64,000 nt of DNA from contig NZ_CP015247.1 in the NCBI RefSeq assembly GCF_001891125.1, positions 1,839,501 through 1,903,500 of the forward strand, in the 5' to 3' direction. The position numbers were made by a program, and so were the translations under genes. The stretch is from Leuconostoc suionicum. GTDB lineage: Bacteria > Bacillota > Bacilli > Lactobacillales > Lactobacillaceae. Positions 9,387-16,913 of the stretch are shown piece after piece; the stretch's first letter is position 1; each line of letters starts with the position of its first letter. The notes beneath the pieces are model-generated. The model searched no databases, had not been told where the DNA came from, and was given only the letters and a program-made list of their open reading frames with translations.

Positions 9387-9496
9387 CCCGTTCAGCCTCC
9401 TAAGTAAAATTTATCAGCATCAATACCTGTAACCACTAAAATATCTGTTCATTAAAAATCAGTATACACTAATCTATGCACAATAAAAATTATATG

Positions 9497-9520
9497 GCAT
9501 ACAATTTTTTTATTGTATGC
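9497..9520. promoter_or_regulatory. Palindrome in the MocR/transporter divergent promoter
   Basis: GCATACAAT and ATTGTATGC form 9-bp perfect arms around a T-rich centre, 64 nt before the transporter start. It may be the MocR operator or a promoter dyad. The T-run in the centre argues against a terminator. Confidence 0.4.
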
Positions 9521-9583
9521 TTATTTAATTGCTGTTAGCCTTATACTTATAAATTGTCCATTGAAAGAGTGAGGATAAATTGA

Positions 9584-10522
9584 ATGATGAATAAGTTATC
9601 AAAGAGTATGCAAGCAATTATATTGGGCGTGGTATCTGCCTTCTTCTTCTCTCTTACATTTATATTTAATGAAGTTATTGCTAATAAAAATGGATTTTGG
9701 CTCTGGTCTGCCTCTTTACGATATTTATGGATGATGCCGATGCTTGCTTTGATATTCATTCCATTAGGAGGCTCCTTTAGGCGAGTTAACCAATCAATAC
9801 GCAAACGGCCTCTATCTTGGTGGGCCTGGAGTCACTTCTGTTTTGTTCTATTTTATGTTCCGTTATGCCTAGCTAGTAATTATCTACCTGGTTGGCTAAT
9901 CGCCAGTGTTTGGCAGGTAACTATTGTTTGTGGTGTTTTAACAACGCCTCTACTCAATATCGGTAATCTTTCAACAAAAATTCCTTTCCCTTGGCAAAGT
10001 TTACCTTGGATGCTTATTATTCTCTTCGGTGTCTTCCTAACAATTCTCCAATACTTGGGTGCTATTCAAATTTCTAACCAAATATACTTATCAATACTAG
10101 CGATAGTGATTGCGGCTATTTGTTATCCACTTGGAAACCGAAAAGTTATGATGACTGCGCCAAAAATTACCGGTCTCGAAAGAATGTGGGGCATGCTACT
10201 GTGTACCTACCCAACGTGGATTTTGTTGGCTATTGTTAGTTTCTATATTAGTGGTGCCCCTACTGCCAAAACAATGGTGTCCACTCTTTTAGTGGCACTG
10301 TTTTCTGGTATTATAGCGACCGCTATATTTTTTCATGCAACTTCCTTAGTTTTTCGAGAAATCAAATCGTTATCGAAGGTTGAGGCTACTCAAGCGATGG
10401 AGCTCGTTTTTTCCATCTTATTAAGTGCAATCTTTCTCCATCACCCTTTTTCACTCAGTTGGGAACTCGTAGGTGTCGTAGTGATTATAGTAGGCATACT
10501 GGGAATTAGTTTGCGTAAGTAA
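9584..10522 (+). CDS. DMT-superfamily efflux transporter (EmrE-like 10-TM family)
   Basis: The 312-aa protein has about ten hydrophobic segments, beginning QAIILGVVSAFFFSLTFIFN, typical of the drug/metabolite transporter superfamily. It resembles the group often annotated as multidrug resistance efflux transporter. The substrate is not known. The ribosome site GAGGA lies 8 nt before ATG. Its position opposite a MocR regulator suggests control by that protein, as for other MocR-exporter pairs that move amino acids or vitamins. No terminator is clear; the convergent surface-protein gene ends 60 nt away. Confidence 0.8.
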   Translation: MMNKLSKSMQAIILGVVSAFFFSLTFIFNEVIANKNGFWLWSASLRYLWMMPMLALIFIPLGGSFRRVNQSIRKRPLSWWAWSHFCFVLFYVPLCLASNYLPGWLIASVWQVTIVCGVLTTPLLNIGNLSTKIPFPWQSLPWMLIILFGVFLTILQYLGAIQISNQIYLSILAIVIAAICYPLGNRKVMMTAPKITGLERMWGMLLCTYPTWILLAIVSFYISGAPTAKTMVSTLLVALFSGIIATAIFFHATSLVFREIKSLSKVEATQAMELVFSILLSAIFLHHPFSLSWELVGVVVIIVGILGISLRK

Positions 10523-10584
10523 TCTTCCCGAGTTATCAACCACAGCGCTTTTTTTATCAAAGCACAACAGTAAACGTTTGGGTT

Positions 10585-12201
10585 TTAGTTCAACATATCG
10601 CCACTATTCGCATCAAAATAGTGCACACTACCGTCCTTGAATTTGATAGAGTAACCTTTTACTTGTGTGCCATCAGATTTAAAATAATAAGTATGTCCGT
10701 CAATAATCTGCTTACCTGTTAAAGGTACTCCATTGCTGTCTAAGTACTTCCAAGTGCCATCATTCATTTCTACAAAGCGATTCTTAATCGTGCTAGCTGC
10801 TGGCGACTGATTGGTATCAGTTATACCAAAAGGATATAATACTGCTGAAAAACTTTTTTCAGAATTTGTACCATTAATTGTAGCGGTTAGTTCTGTTGCG
10901 CGTGTACTGTTAATTAAGTTGCCAGCAAAACATCCAGAACCAACTCTTTGAATACTAGATGGTAATATTATATTTGTCATTTGATTATCAATGAAGGTAC
11001 CATCCCCCATTGTTTTCAAAGTGTTTGGCAAGTTGATACTAGTAAGTTGATTGCTAGCAAACACAAAATCATTCAATGCTGTCAGACCATTATTTGGTAA
11101 GTTAACTTTTGCTATATTATTTGACGCAAATGCATACCAGCCAATACCTGATATGTCAGTGTTTAGGCTGTTAGGTAAAGTTAATGTGTTTGAAATTTGG
11201 TTATCATAGAAAGCAAAATTCCCAATCTGTTTCAGATTTGTTGCTTTGGAGAAATCTACGCCCGTGAGGCCTAATGATTTAAACGCATTAGCAGCAACCT
11301 TTGTCACATTCGTGGGAATAACAATAGTTTTACCGAGTGTGGTGACGCCCGATTTAATACCTGTCACTACTGTTGGATCATTGTGATCATAAGTAAAACT
11401 TTGTGGATTACTTATGCTACCAGATGCCCCTTTCCCATAAGACTGATGCTTCAATGCATATTGCTTAGCAACGGCATCCGCCTGCCCAGTATTTTGTCCA
11501 AAAGCTTCATAACCATACCAGCGAACCGGATGATTGCCACTACTATCTAATACATTATTGGGTAACACCGTAATATGTGAGGCTTGATTTCCATAGAAAG
11601 CTCCTGAGCCAACACTTAAGCTATTCGTATTTTTTATCGTTGTCAGATCAACCGTCTTTAAGCGATCACCGGCAAATGTCCAATCACCAATTGATGTAAT
11701 TGTTGCTGGAAAAGTGACCGATGTCAGATTAGGATTTTTGGCAAAGGCACCATCGTTAATATGTGTCACACCGTTAGCAAACGTGACTGAGCTGATCGCG
11801 TTATCATAGAAAATATACCATCCTAAATTATTGTCATTTAGATTAGGATACTGCACAGCTGTTAAACGATTTTTAGCAAAAGCAAAATCTCCGATAGATT
11901 TTAGGTTAGTTGCTGAACTAAAATCAACACTCGCAATGCCTTGATTGTAAAAAGCAGTGCTAGCAATACTTGTAACATTATTTGGAATCACAACCTTTGC
12001 CCCTATATGTTGTGATGAATTGTCCGAAAAACCATACAAGACCCCATTCTTTATTTTGAGAGACGGTTGTGGTACGCCATCAGCATGGACAATCGTGCTA
12101 TTGATACACAATGCACCACCAACAAACAATATAATGAACATCATTCTGATCAAAAGATATTTGCCTCGAGTTTCTCTAACCGTATCATCGTTATACATCA
12201 T
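10585..12201 (-). CDS. BspA-type leucine-rich repeat surface protein with glucan/wall-binding repeats
   Basis: The 538-aa secreted protein has an N-terminal signal peptide (hydrophobic LLIRMMFIILFVGGALCI, cleavage likely near VHADG). Two blocks of BspA-like LRR_5 repeats follow at about residues 65-235 and 280-435 (units such as ITSIGDWTFAGDRLKTVDL). The C-terminal 60 residues hold cell-wall/glucan-binding repeats (GTWKYLDSNGVPL, GHTYYFKSDGTQVKG, GSVHYFDANSG). Those repeats match the binding modules of Leuconostoc glucansucrases, so it may bind dextran or wall polymer. There is no LPXTG anchor. The ribosome site is strong (AGGGGAGGA). The gene stands alone; an adhesin role is inference. Confidence 0.85.
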   Translation of the reverse strand: MMYNDDTVRETRGKYLLIRMMFIILFVGGALCINSTIVHADGVPQPSLKIKNGVLYGFSDNSSQHIGAKVVIPNNVTSIASTAFYNQGIASVDFSSATNLKSIGDFAFAKNRLTAVQYPNLNDNNLGWYIFYDNAISSVTFANGVTHINDGAFAKNPNLTSVTFPATITSIGDWTFAGDRLKTVDLTTIKNTNSLSVGSGAFYGNQASHITVLPNNVLDSSGNHPVRWYGYEAFGQNTGQADAVAKQYALKHQSYGKGASGSISNPQSFTYDHNDPTVVTGIKSGVTTLGKTIVIPTNVTKVAANAFKSLGLTGVDFSKATNLKQIGNFAFYDNQISNTLTLPNSLNTDISGIGWYAFASNNIAKVNLPNNGLTALNDFVFASNQLTSINLPNTLKTMGDGTFIDNQMTNIILPSSIQRVGSGCFAGNLINSTRATELTATINGTNSEKSFSAVLYPFGITDTNQSPAASTIKNRFVEMNDGTWKYLDSNGVPLTGKQIIDGHTYYFKSDGTQVKGYSIKFKDGSVHYFDANSGDMLN

Positions 12202-12454
12202 ACATTCATTCCTCCCCTACCTATTTCGTGCTGCAATAAAACTCCTTCACAACATGCTTTACGATAGAAAACTGGCTAAGCACTGTTAACGCCGAATGAG
12301 ACATCACATACTCAGAATTCTCTTATCTCTGTTTTTATTATAAATCACATTATTCATTAATACCTCTTTCAACACTTGATGGGTTAATAATATATTAAAT
12401 TAATATATTTTAATATATTGCTATATTTGTTATCATTAAAATATATTAAATATG
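12202..12454. other. AT-rich intergenic region
   Basis: It holds the promoter side of the surface-protein gene (minus) and of the GNAT leader (plus). From about 12390 it is almost pure A/T with overlapping TTAATATATT-type direct and inverted repeats. I see no ORF with a ribosome site. Confidence 0.5.
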
Positions 12455-12604
12455 AACGTGCAACAACTTATTCACGTTAAAAGGTGTTGATGATATGGAG
12501 TCGCATATGATTGCAAATAAAAATAACTAATCTGCATCAAATTTGAATTGTTGGTGCAGATCATAAAGCTCATGACAATTTAAAGAAAAGAGATCAAAGC
12601 AGAC
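12455..12604 (+). promoter_or_regulatory. Leader region of GNAT gene 1: dyad, leader peptide, anti-RBS pairing
   Basis: In order: a dyad AACGTG / CACGTT with 12-nt spacing (12455-12460, 12473-12478); a 7-codon ORF at 12507-12530; an 11-bp stem starting at its stop codon (12530-12540 with 12551-12561, one G-U); and a segment in that stem's loop (12542-12550, TTTGAATTG) able to pair with 12576-12584 (CAATTTAAA), directly upstream of the purine-rich ribosome site of the acetyltransferase. The copy at 16.8 kb keeps the layout with different bases. This is the design of translational attenuators such as those of erm and cat genes. Function is inferred. Confidence 0.6.
12507..12530 (+). CDS. Leader peptide MIANKNN upstream of GNAT 1
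   Basis: ATG preceded by GGAG at 6 nt, seven codons, TAA. The second copy encodes MTASKMN with the same spacing and an equally good ribosome site, so length, start, stop and alternating residues (M-x-A-x-K-x-N) are kept. It probably senses ribosome stalling rather than making a working peptide. An in-frame ATG at 12495 exists but is not kept in the other copy. Confidence 0.55.
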   Translation: MIANKNN

Positions 12605-13153
12605 ATGTTTATAGGAAAAAAAGTAAAACTATCACACTATCATGACGGTGACGGCAAAAAATTTGCTGAATGGCAATGGGATGATGCGTTCAATAACCCG
12701 TTATCAGATGATATGATTCATCCTCATACCGCTGAGGACTGGGAAAATATATTTAGACGTTCATCTAAAAGCAAAGAAAATGTTGAATTTACTGTTAGAA
12801 AAACAGAGAATAATGATTTGGTCGGATTTGTTGCCTTGTTTGACCTCAACATACGCAATCATACTGGCGAATTAGCGATTGGTTTTCCTAAAAAGGAAGA
12901 TCGTCTAAAAGGTTATGGATCTGAAACCTTGAGCTTAATCTTAGATTATGGTTTTAACAATTTAAATATGCATAAAATTAAGCTCACCGTTTATCCATTT
13001 AACACACCTGCTGTGAAAGCCTACAAAAAGAATGGATTTACCAAAGAAGGTACCTTTAAAAATGAAGTCTTCTATGATGGCAAATGGGTCGATATTGACC
13101 ATTACGCCATCTTCCAAAATGACTGGTATGCTTCCCAAAATGAGTATCAATGA
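12605..13153 (+). CDS. GNAT N-acetyltransferase, RimJ/RimL type (copy 1)
   Basis: The 182-aa protein has the Acetyltransf_3 fold. Its acetyl-CoA loop region is around residues 92-105 (FPKKEDRLKGYGSETL), followed by DYGFNNLNMHKIKLTVYPFN and AYKKNGFTKEGT, the usual RimJ/L C-terminal block. Such enzymes acetylate protein N-termini, polyamines, amino sugars or drugs. About two thirds of residues look shared with the paralogue at 16914. The ribosome site is weak (AAAGAAAAGAG about 13 nt before ATG) and can be masked by leader pairing, pointing to inducible translation. Co-location with ClbS/DfsB and TetR genes suggests a detoxifying role, which is inference. Confidence 0.85.
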   Translation: MFIGKKVKLSHYHDGDGKKFAEWQWDDAFNNPLSDDMIHPHTAEDWENIFRRSSKSKENVEFTVRKTENNDLVGFVALFDLNIRNHTGELAIGFPKKEDRLKGYGSETLSLILDYGFNNLNMHKIKLTVYPFNTPAVKAYKKNGFTKEGTFKNEVFYDGKWVDIDHYAIFQNDWYASQNEYQ

Positions 13154-13164
13154 TAATCAATGCT

Positions 13165-13204
13165 AAAAAACGCGAAATAACATAATGTTATCCCGCGTTT
13201 TTTC
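13165..13204. terminator. Bidirectional terminator after GNAT 1
   Basis: Arms AAAAAACGCG-AATAACAT / TGTTATCCCGCGTTTTTT with a 2-4 nt loop. T-rich on both strands. Confidence 0.8.
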
Positions 13205-13328
13205 TGTCTCATTATAATTCAACGTTAATTATACCTCAGCGTCAACTTTTTTAGTTGTGATACAACTGTCAATTTGATCTTTGTGAACAAATTTCCCCTC
13301 ACTCATCATTGTTCATTTGCTGACTGGC

Positions 13329-13384
13329 AACATCTACATTTAAAGCATGCAAGCAATCACTTGCATGCTTTAAATGTAGATGTT
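13329..13384. repeat. Perfect 25-bp inverted repeat, 6-nt loop
   Basis: Arms 13329-13353 and 13360-13384 match without a mismatch around CAATCA; the core is TTTAAAGCATGCAAG. Neither flank has the T-run of a terminator. It lies in the 340-nt gap between GNAT 1 and the second TetR gene, 109 nt before the TetR start. It could be a structured 5' region, a recombination or protein site, or an end of a lost small element. Confidence 0.75.
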
Positions 13385-13492
13385 ATGATAACTTTAGGTA
13401 ATATATCAAATAGGTTTTATTCAGATAGCAAATACTTAACCTTACTTACAACAAGCTTTTGATTTTTGACACTTATTGAAAAGGATATACGC

Positions 13493-14101
13493 ATGAATAG
13501 ACAAGATAAGAAAAACTTGACCAGAACAAAGATTACCACAGTGTTTATAAGTCTAGTCCATCAAAGAGGCTTTGCTAATACAAGGATATCAGATATCACT
13601 CAACAAGCTGGCCTTAGCCGTGGTACGTTCTATGTATATTTTCTTGATAAATATGATCTCTTGGAGAAATTGGAAAATAATTTATTAAAACACATTGAAA
13701 CGCTTTCCACCTTAACAATTAATAAAACAGTTGCTTGGCTAGACAATCCCTCAGGCGATATACTATCTACGCCCTCCTCGCCATATTTCAGTTTGATTAA
13801 TATTTTCAATTATCTAGATAATAACCGCTTTTTCTTTCAAACCTTGCTATCCGAAAACGGTGATAAACAATTTATTTACAAAATGAACCGCCTACTTGAC
13901 CACTTATTTGAAAAGCTATGCAAAAATACTAGTGATCATATATTGCAAGCCTTACCAAGTGACTACACGATTGAGTTATTAACCAGTAGCCTTGTCAGTA
14001 TCATTGACCATTGGTTACAAAAAGCTAATCCTGAAACGCCAAGCGATGTAGCAAAAATTTTGATTCAAAGCCGATTATTTGCTGTCTATCAACCAGCATA
14101 A
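13493..14101 (+). CDS. TetR/AcrR-family regulator (copy 2)
   Basis: The start ATG 13493 is chosen for AAGGA 7 nt upstream; the frame extends to TTG 13466 without a site. The 202-aa protein has the TetR HTH (about 8-52, LSRGTFYVYFLDKYD) and a C-terminal part close to copy 1 at 7263, including HWLQKANPETPSDVAKILIQSR. Copy 1 faces yhgE; this copy has no yhgE beside it. Possible targets are the second yhgE at 55.3 kb, itself, or the resistance-like genes around it. The 25-bp inverted repeat upstream may be part of its control. Confidence 0.8.
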   Translation: MNRQDKKNLTRTKITTVFISLVHQRGFANTRISDITQQAGLSRGTFYVYFLDKYDLLEKLENNLLKHIETLSTLTINKTVAWLDNPSGDILSTPSSPYFSLINIFNYLDNNRFFFQTLLSENGDKQFIYKMNRLLDHLFEKLCKNTSDHILQALPSDYTIELLTSSLVSIIDHWLQKANPETPSDVAKILIQSRLFAVYQPA

Positions 14102-14268
14102 TTAGAATTCCTTTTCCTATACTTCAGTGACTGATAAAAAGATGAGCGCTACTTTTACTAGTTCTATATGCGCCTTGGATTTTTATAACAGCTGATTCTT
14201 TCTCCCAACAATCTCATTTATATTTGATCGTTTTAAAGTTATAATAGTAAGCAACGTGAGGGAAAATC

Positions 14269-14772
14269 ATGAAAAGAGTTTTATTAATTGGCTCAGGCGG
14301 TGCTGGAAAATCAACGTTAGCACGCAAACTGAGTAAGCAATTGAACATTACAGTTTTTCACTTAGATAAGTTGTTGTGGAAACCGAATTGGCAAATGACG
14401 CCAAAACCTGAACAAGCCATCATTGTTAACAATTTAGTGCGTCAAGATAGCTGGATCATTGATGGTAATTATAATGGCACACTAGATATTAGAGTTGCTG
14501 CTGCCGATACCATTATATTCCTAGATAGAAGTCGATTTGTATGTATCTATCAAGTTTTTAAACGTCTTCTGCAGTATAGAGGCACGTCACGTCCAGATAT
14601 GCAAGACAATTGCCCGGAAAAAATTGATTTTGATTTTCTCAAGTGGATTTGGCACTTTCCCAATAAACAAAAAGTTATGATCATGAACATGTTTGAAACG
14701 ATTGATCAATCTAAAAATATTGTTATCTTAAAAAACAAAAAACAAATTGAACAATTTTTGGACCAATTATAA
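14269..14772 (+). CDS. FlaR-like P-loop kinase (topology modulation family)
   Basis: The 167-aa protein is a small adenylate-kinase-fold P-loop enzyme: Walker A GSGGAGKST at about residues 8-16, then FHLDKLLWKPNW and IIDGNYNG, both typical of proteins annotated as DNA topology modulation protein FlaR. The biochemical substrate of this family is not settled. Small genes of this group often accompany GNAT and stress genes in Firmicutes as single insertions. The ribosome site GAGGGAAAATC precedes ATG. It is followed by the ClbS/DfsB gene after 94 nt and could share its transcript. Confidence 0.8.
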   Translation: MKRVLLIGSGGAGKSTLARKLSKQLNITVFHLDKLLWKPNWQMTPKPEQAIIVNNLVRQDSWIIDGNYNGTLDIRVAAADTIIFLDRSRFVCIYQVFKRLLQYRGTSRPDMQDNCPEKIDFDFLKWIWHFPNKQKVMIMNMFETIDQSKNIVILKNKKQIEQFLDQL

Positions 14773-14866
14773 GTTTTACAAAAAACGTACAATTATATGT
14801 GATCAAAACAAATGTTGAATCAGGTCGCTCAAATAATCCATCATACTTTAGAAAGAACGCTATCCG

Positions 14867-15382
14867 ATGAAATCATATGAAAGCAAGGTCGCATTAAACG
14901 AGGCCATTAAAACCAGTTATAAAAAGTACATTGATGAATTTACAAATATTCCAAATTCACTTAGCAATAAACGGATACAAGATGTTGATCGCACACCAAG
15001 CGAAAACATTTCATACCAGTTAGGATGGATTACCGCCTTATTGAACTGGGAAAGAGATGAAATAGCTGGGAAAGAGATCTTTGTACCAGCAAAAGGTTAT
15101 AAATGGAATAATTTAGGCGGACTCTATCAATCATTTTATGATACTTATGCTGACCTTTCTCTTGAAGAACAGATTAACTTGCTAAATAAACGTGTTAATG
15201 AACTTTGTGAACTTGTAAGTTCTTTACCAGATGACATTTTATTTGAGCCCAATAAGCGAAAGTGGGCAACTACTCCAGCCCAATGGCCGGTATGGAAATG
15301 GGTTCACATCAACTCGGTAGCACCTTTTAAAACTTTTAGAACCAAGATTCGTAAGTGGAAAAAGTTAGCATTGATTAAATAA
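14867..15382 (+). CDS. ClbS/DfsB-family four-helix protein
   Basis: The 171-aa protein matches the ClbS/DfsB family (DUF1706, DinB-like four-helix bundle): the N-terminal block about SYKKYIDEFTNIP, the centre SYQLGWITALLNWE and KGYKWNNLGGLYQSFY, and the C-terminal SVAPFKTFRTKIRKWKK. ClbS in E. coli protects the cell from colibactin by hydrolysing its cyclopropane warhead; most relatives in lactic bacteria have no known substrate. Its place between FlaR-like and helicase-like genes and two GNATs suggests defence against small electrophiles or DNA damage. That reading is inference; the family call itself is firm. Confidence 0.85.
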   Translation: MKSYESKVALNEAIKTSYKKYIDEFTNIPNSLSNKRIQDVDRTPSENISYQLGWITALLNWERDEIAGKEIFVPAKGYKWNNLGGLYQSFYDTYADLSLEEQINLLNKRVNELCELVSSLPDDILFEPNKRKWATTPAQWPVWKWVHINSVAPFKTFRTKIRKWKKLALIK

Positions 15383-15426
15383 ACAAAAAGCCATGATAAC
15401 ATATACTGTTATCATGGCTTTTTGTT
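15382..15426. terminator. Bidirectional terminator
   Basis: Perfect 20-bp arms (15382-15401, 15407-15426) with loop TATAC, separating the convergent ClbS and DUF2075 genes. Confidence 0.9.
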
Positions 15427-15434
15427 GCTATAAT

Positions 15435-16604
15435 TTAACATTCATTTTGATACAAATCAACTAACCGTTGCCTTAGTTGATCATCATAAGCTGTTAAATA
15501 CATACCATATTTGCCACGTTTAATTAAAACATTCAAAACATTAGCAATAAAATCTTGATATTCTTTGCTTGTAAATTTGATATCCTTACGCTTCTTAAAA
15601 ATCTCTTTGTGTGAGTATTTTTCTGGCAAAATAGTCATGCTATCTGTTTTGTCGTCATAGCCAAATGATGGACCAATGATCATGCCCACGTAATTCAAAT
15701 CAAATCCTTGTAAGGTATAAATTGTGCCTACTTGTGTAATAGAGGATTCACGTTTAGCCCAGTGTGTACGTTGTGGATCCCATTCGTCCCAAGGCAAAGA
15801 AAATGTGTCCATCTCAACATTATGGCGCCCATCGATGCGTGGGAATCCAGAAGTTGCGACAACACGACTGAGCCCAACTTCGCGATTTTTAGCTTTAACT
15901 TCCTCATATAAGTCCCCTGCTGTTGAGAATACTTTAAAGTCAAAATCACTATTACGAGGAAAAGGCATTAATGGCTTTTGTGCTGTTAAGTCATCCATCC
16001 ATTGTACTTGTTCTGAACTAGCAACCATACGATATTGAAAATCCATATCAAATTGTCGGTATGGATGACTACCAACGGTCTGACGTAATAAATCTTGTGA
16101 CCAGTACATTTTAGATTGAAAAACTTGTGCAAAATCATAGACCACCACCACAATTTTGGCTAAGTTCATCAAATCTGTGAGTTGGTTCTCACCTCGATAG
16201 TGTGCATAAGGCTCTGGCTTTGAATATAATAAATGTGCCTCATCTACGAAAATAACATCATATTTCCAATTGTTTTTCTGGGCACGATTAATGAGTGCTG
16301 TGGGACGTAAGATATCCTTTTCTTTCATACCGGGAATATCATGGGCAAGATCTTGATAAGCTTTAAATAATTCGGGATGATTAACAACTAACGCGGTTTT
16401 ATAGCGTTTATCCGTCATATATTTTGTGACTAAATTCATTAAAACAACTGATTTACCAGTGCCGGCAGCCCCTTGAATAACCGCCACAGCATGCTGATTT
16501 CCTTTAATGCTCTCATTAATATAACTGTTTATACTTGTAATGGTTTCTTTCTGATTATCAGATAATTGATCAATCATGAACTGATCTTTTAAAATTTTAT
16601 TCAT
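15435..16604 (-). CDS. DUF2075 ATPase, helicase-like (SF1 / Schlafen-group fold)
   Basis: The 389-aa protein has Walker A GAAGTGKS at about residue 45, Walker B VIFVDEAH (about 115-122), a QYRM motif like helicase motif IV, and YTLQGFDLNYVGMIIG like motifs V-VI. It is about 400 aa where full-size DUF2075 proteins with an N-terminal nuclease exceed 600, so only the ATPase core is present. Homologues are annotated as DNA/RNA helicases and occur in defence neighbourhoods, but the activity here is unproven. The ribosome site TAGGAG is good. It is transcribed against its neighbours and is monocistronic. Confidence 0.8.
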   Translation of the reverse strand: MNKILKDQFMIDQLSDNQKETITSINSYINESIKGNQHAVAVIQGAAGTGKSVVLMNLVTKYMTDKRYKTALVVNHPELFKAYQDLAHDIPGMKEKDILRPTALINRAQKNNWKYDVIFVDEAHLLYSKPEPYAHYRGENQLTDLMNLAKIVVVVYDFAQVFQSKMYWSQDLLRQTVGSHPYRQFDMDFQYRMVASSEQVQWMDDLTAQKPLMPFPRNSDFDFKVFSTAGDLYEEVKAKNREVGLSRVVATSGFPRIDGRHNVEMDTFSLPWDEWDPQRTHWAKRESSITQVGTIYTLQGFDLNYVGMIIGPSFGYDDKTDSMTILPEKYSHKEIFKKRKDIKFTSKEYQDFIANVLNVLIKRGKYGMYLTAYDDQLRQRLVDLYQNEC

Positions 16605-16775
16605 TGCGATTCACTCCTATTGTATTTATTATACAGACTTAGTAAGGAAACATCAGATTTTATTGTTATCCCCACAAGGTTCATCATGTTAACATTTATT
16701 TAAGGTTTTTCTAATAGTATTCGTGTCCTTTAACTATTTGATACTATATAAGCAAAGTAAAGTGTTCCAAATATT

Positions 16776-16913
16776 AACGTGCAAATACTTATCCACGATA
16801 AAAGATGTATCAACGGAGTTGCATTATGACTGCAAGCAAGATGAACTAGGCTGCATATTTCTTTAATTGTTTATAGGAAACTCACTAATGCATATTAAAG
16901 AAAAGAGAAAAAC
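16776..16913 (+). promoter_or_regulatory. Leader region of GNAT gene 2 (copy of the 12.5-kb leader)
   Basis: Same order as copy 1: dyad AACGTG / CACGAT with 12-nt spacing (16776-16781, 16794-16799); a 7-codon ORF at 16826-16849; and perfect 10-bp complementarity between 16858-16867 (TTTCTTTAAT) and 16894-16903 (ATTAAAGAAA), which overlaps the purine-rich ribosome site. The paired bases differ from copy 1 but the pairing survives. The rest of the 309-nt gap (16605-16775) holds the helicase gene promoter and nothing else I can support. Confidence 0.6.
16826..16849 (+). CDS. Leader peptide MTASKMN upstream of GNAT 2
   Basis: ATG with GGAG 7 nt upstream, seven codons, TAG. It matches the copy at 12507 in length and in every second residue. 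Probably regulatory. Confidence 0.55.
   Translation: MTASKMN

Noticed and set aside
16605-16775. Additional conserved leader elements upstream of the second dyad
   Set aside because: Similarity to the 12.4-kb region is lost before AACGTG; both are just AT-rich.
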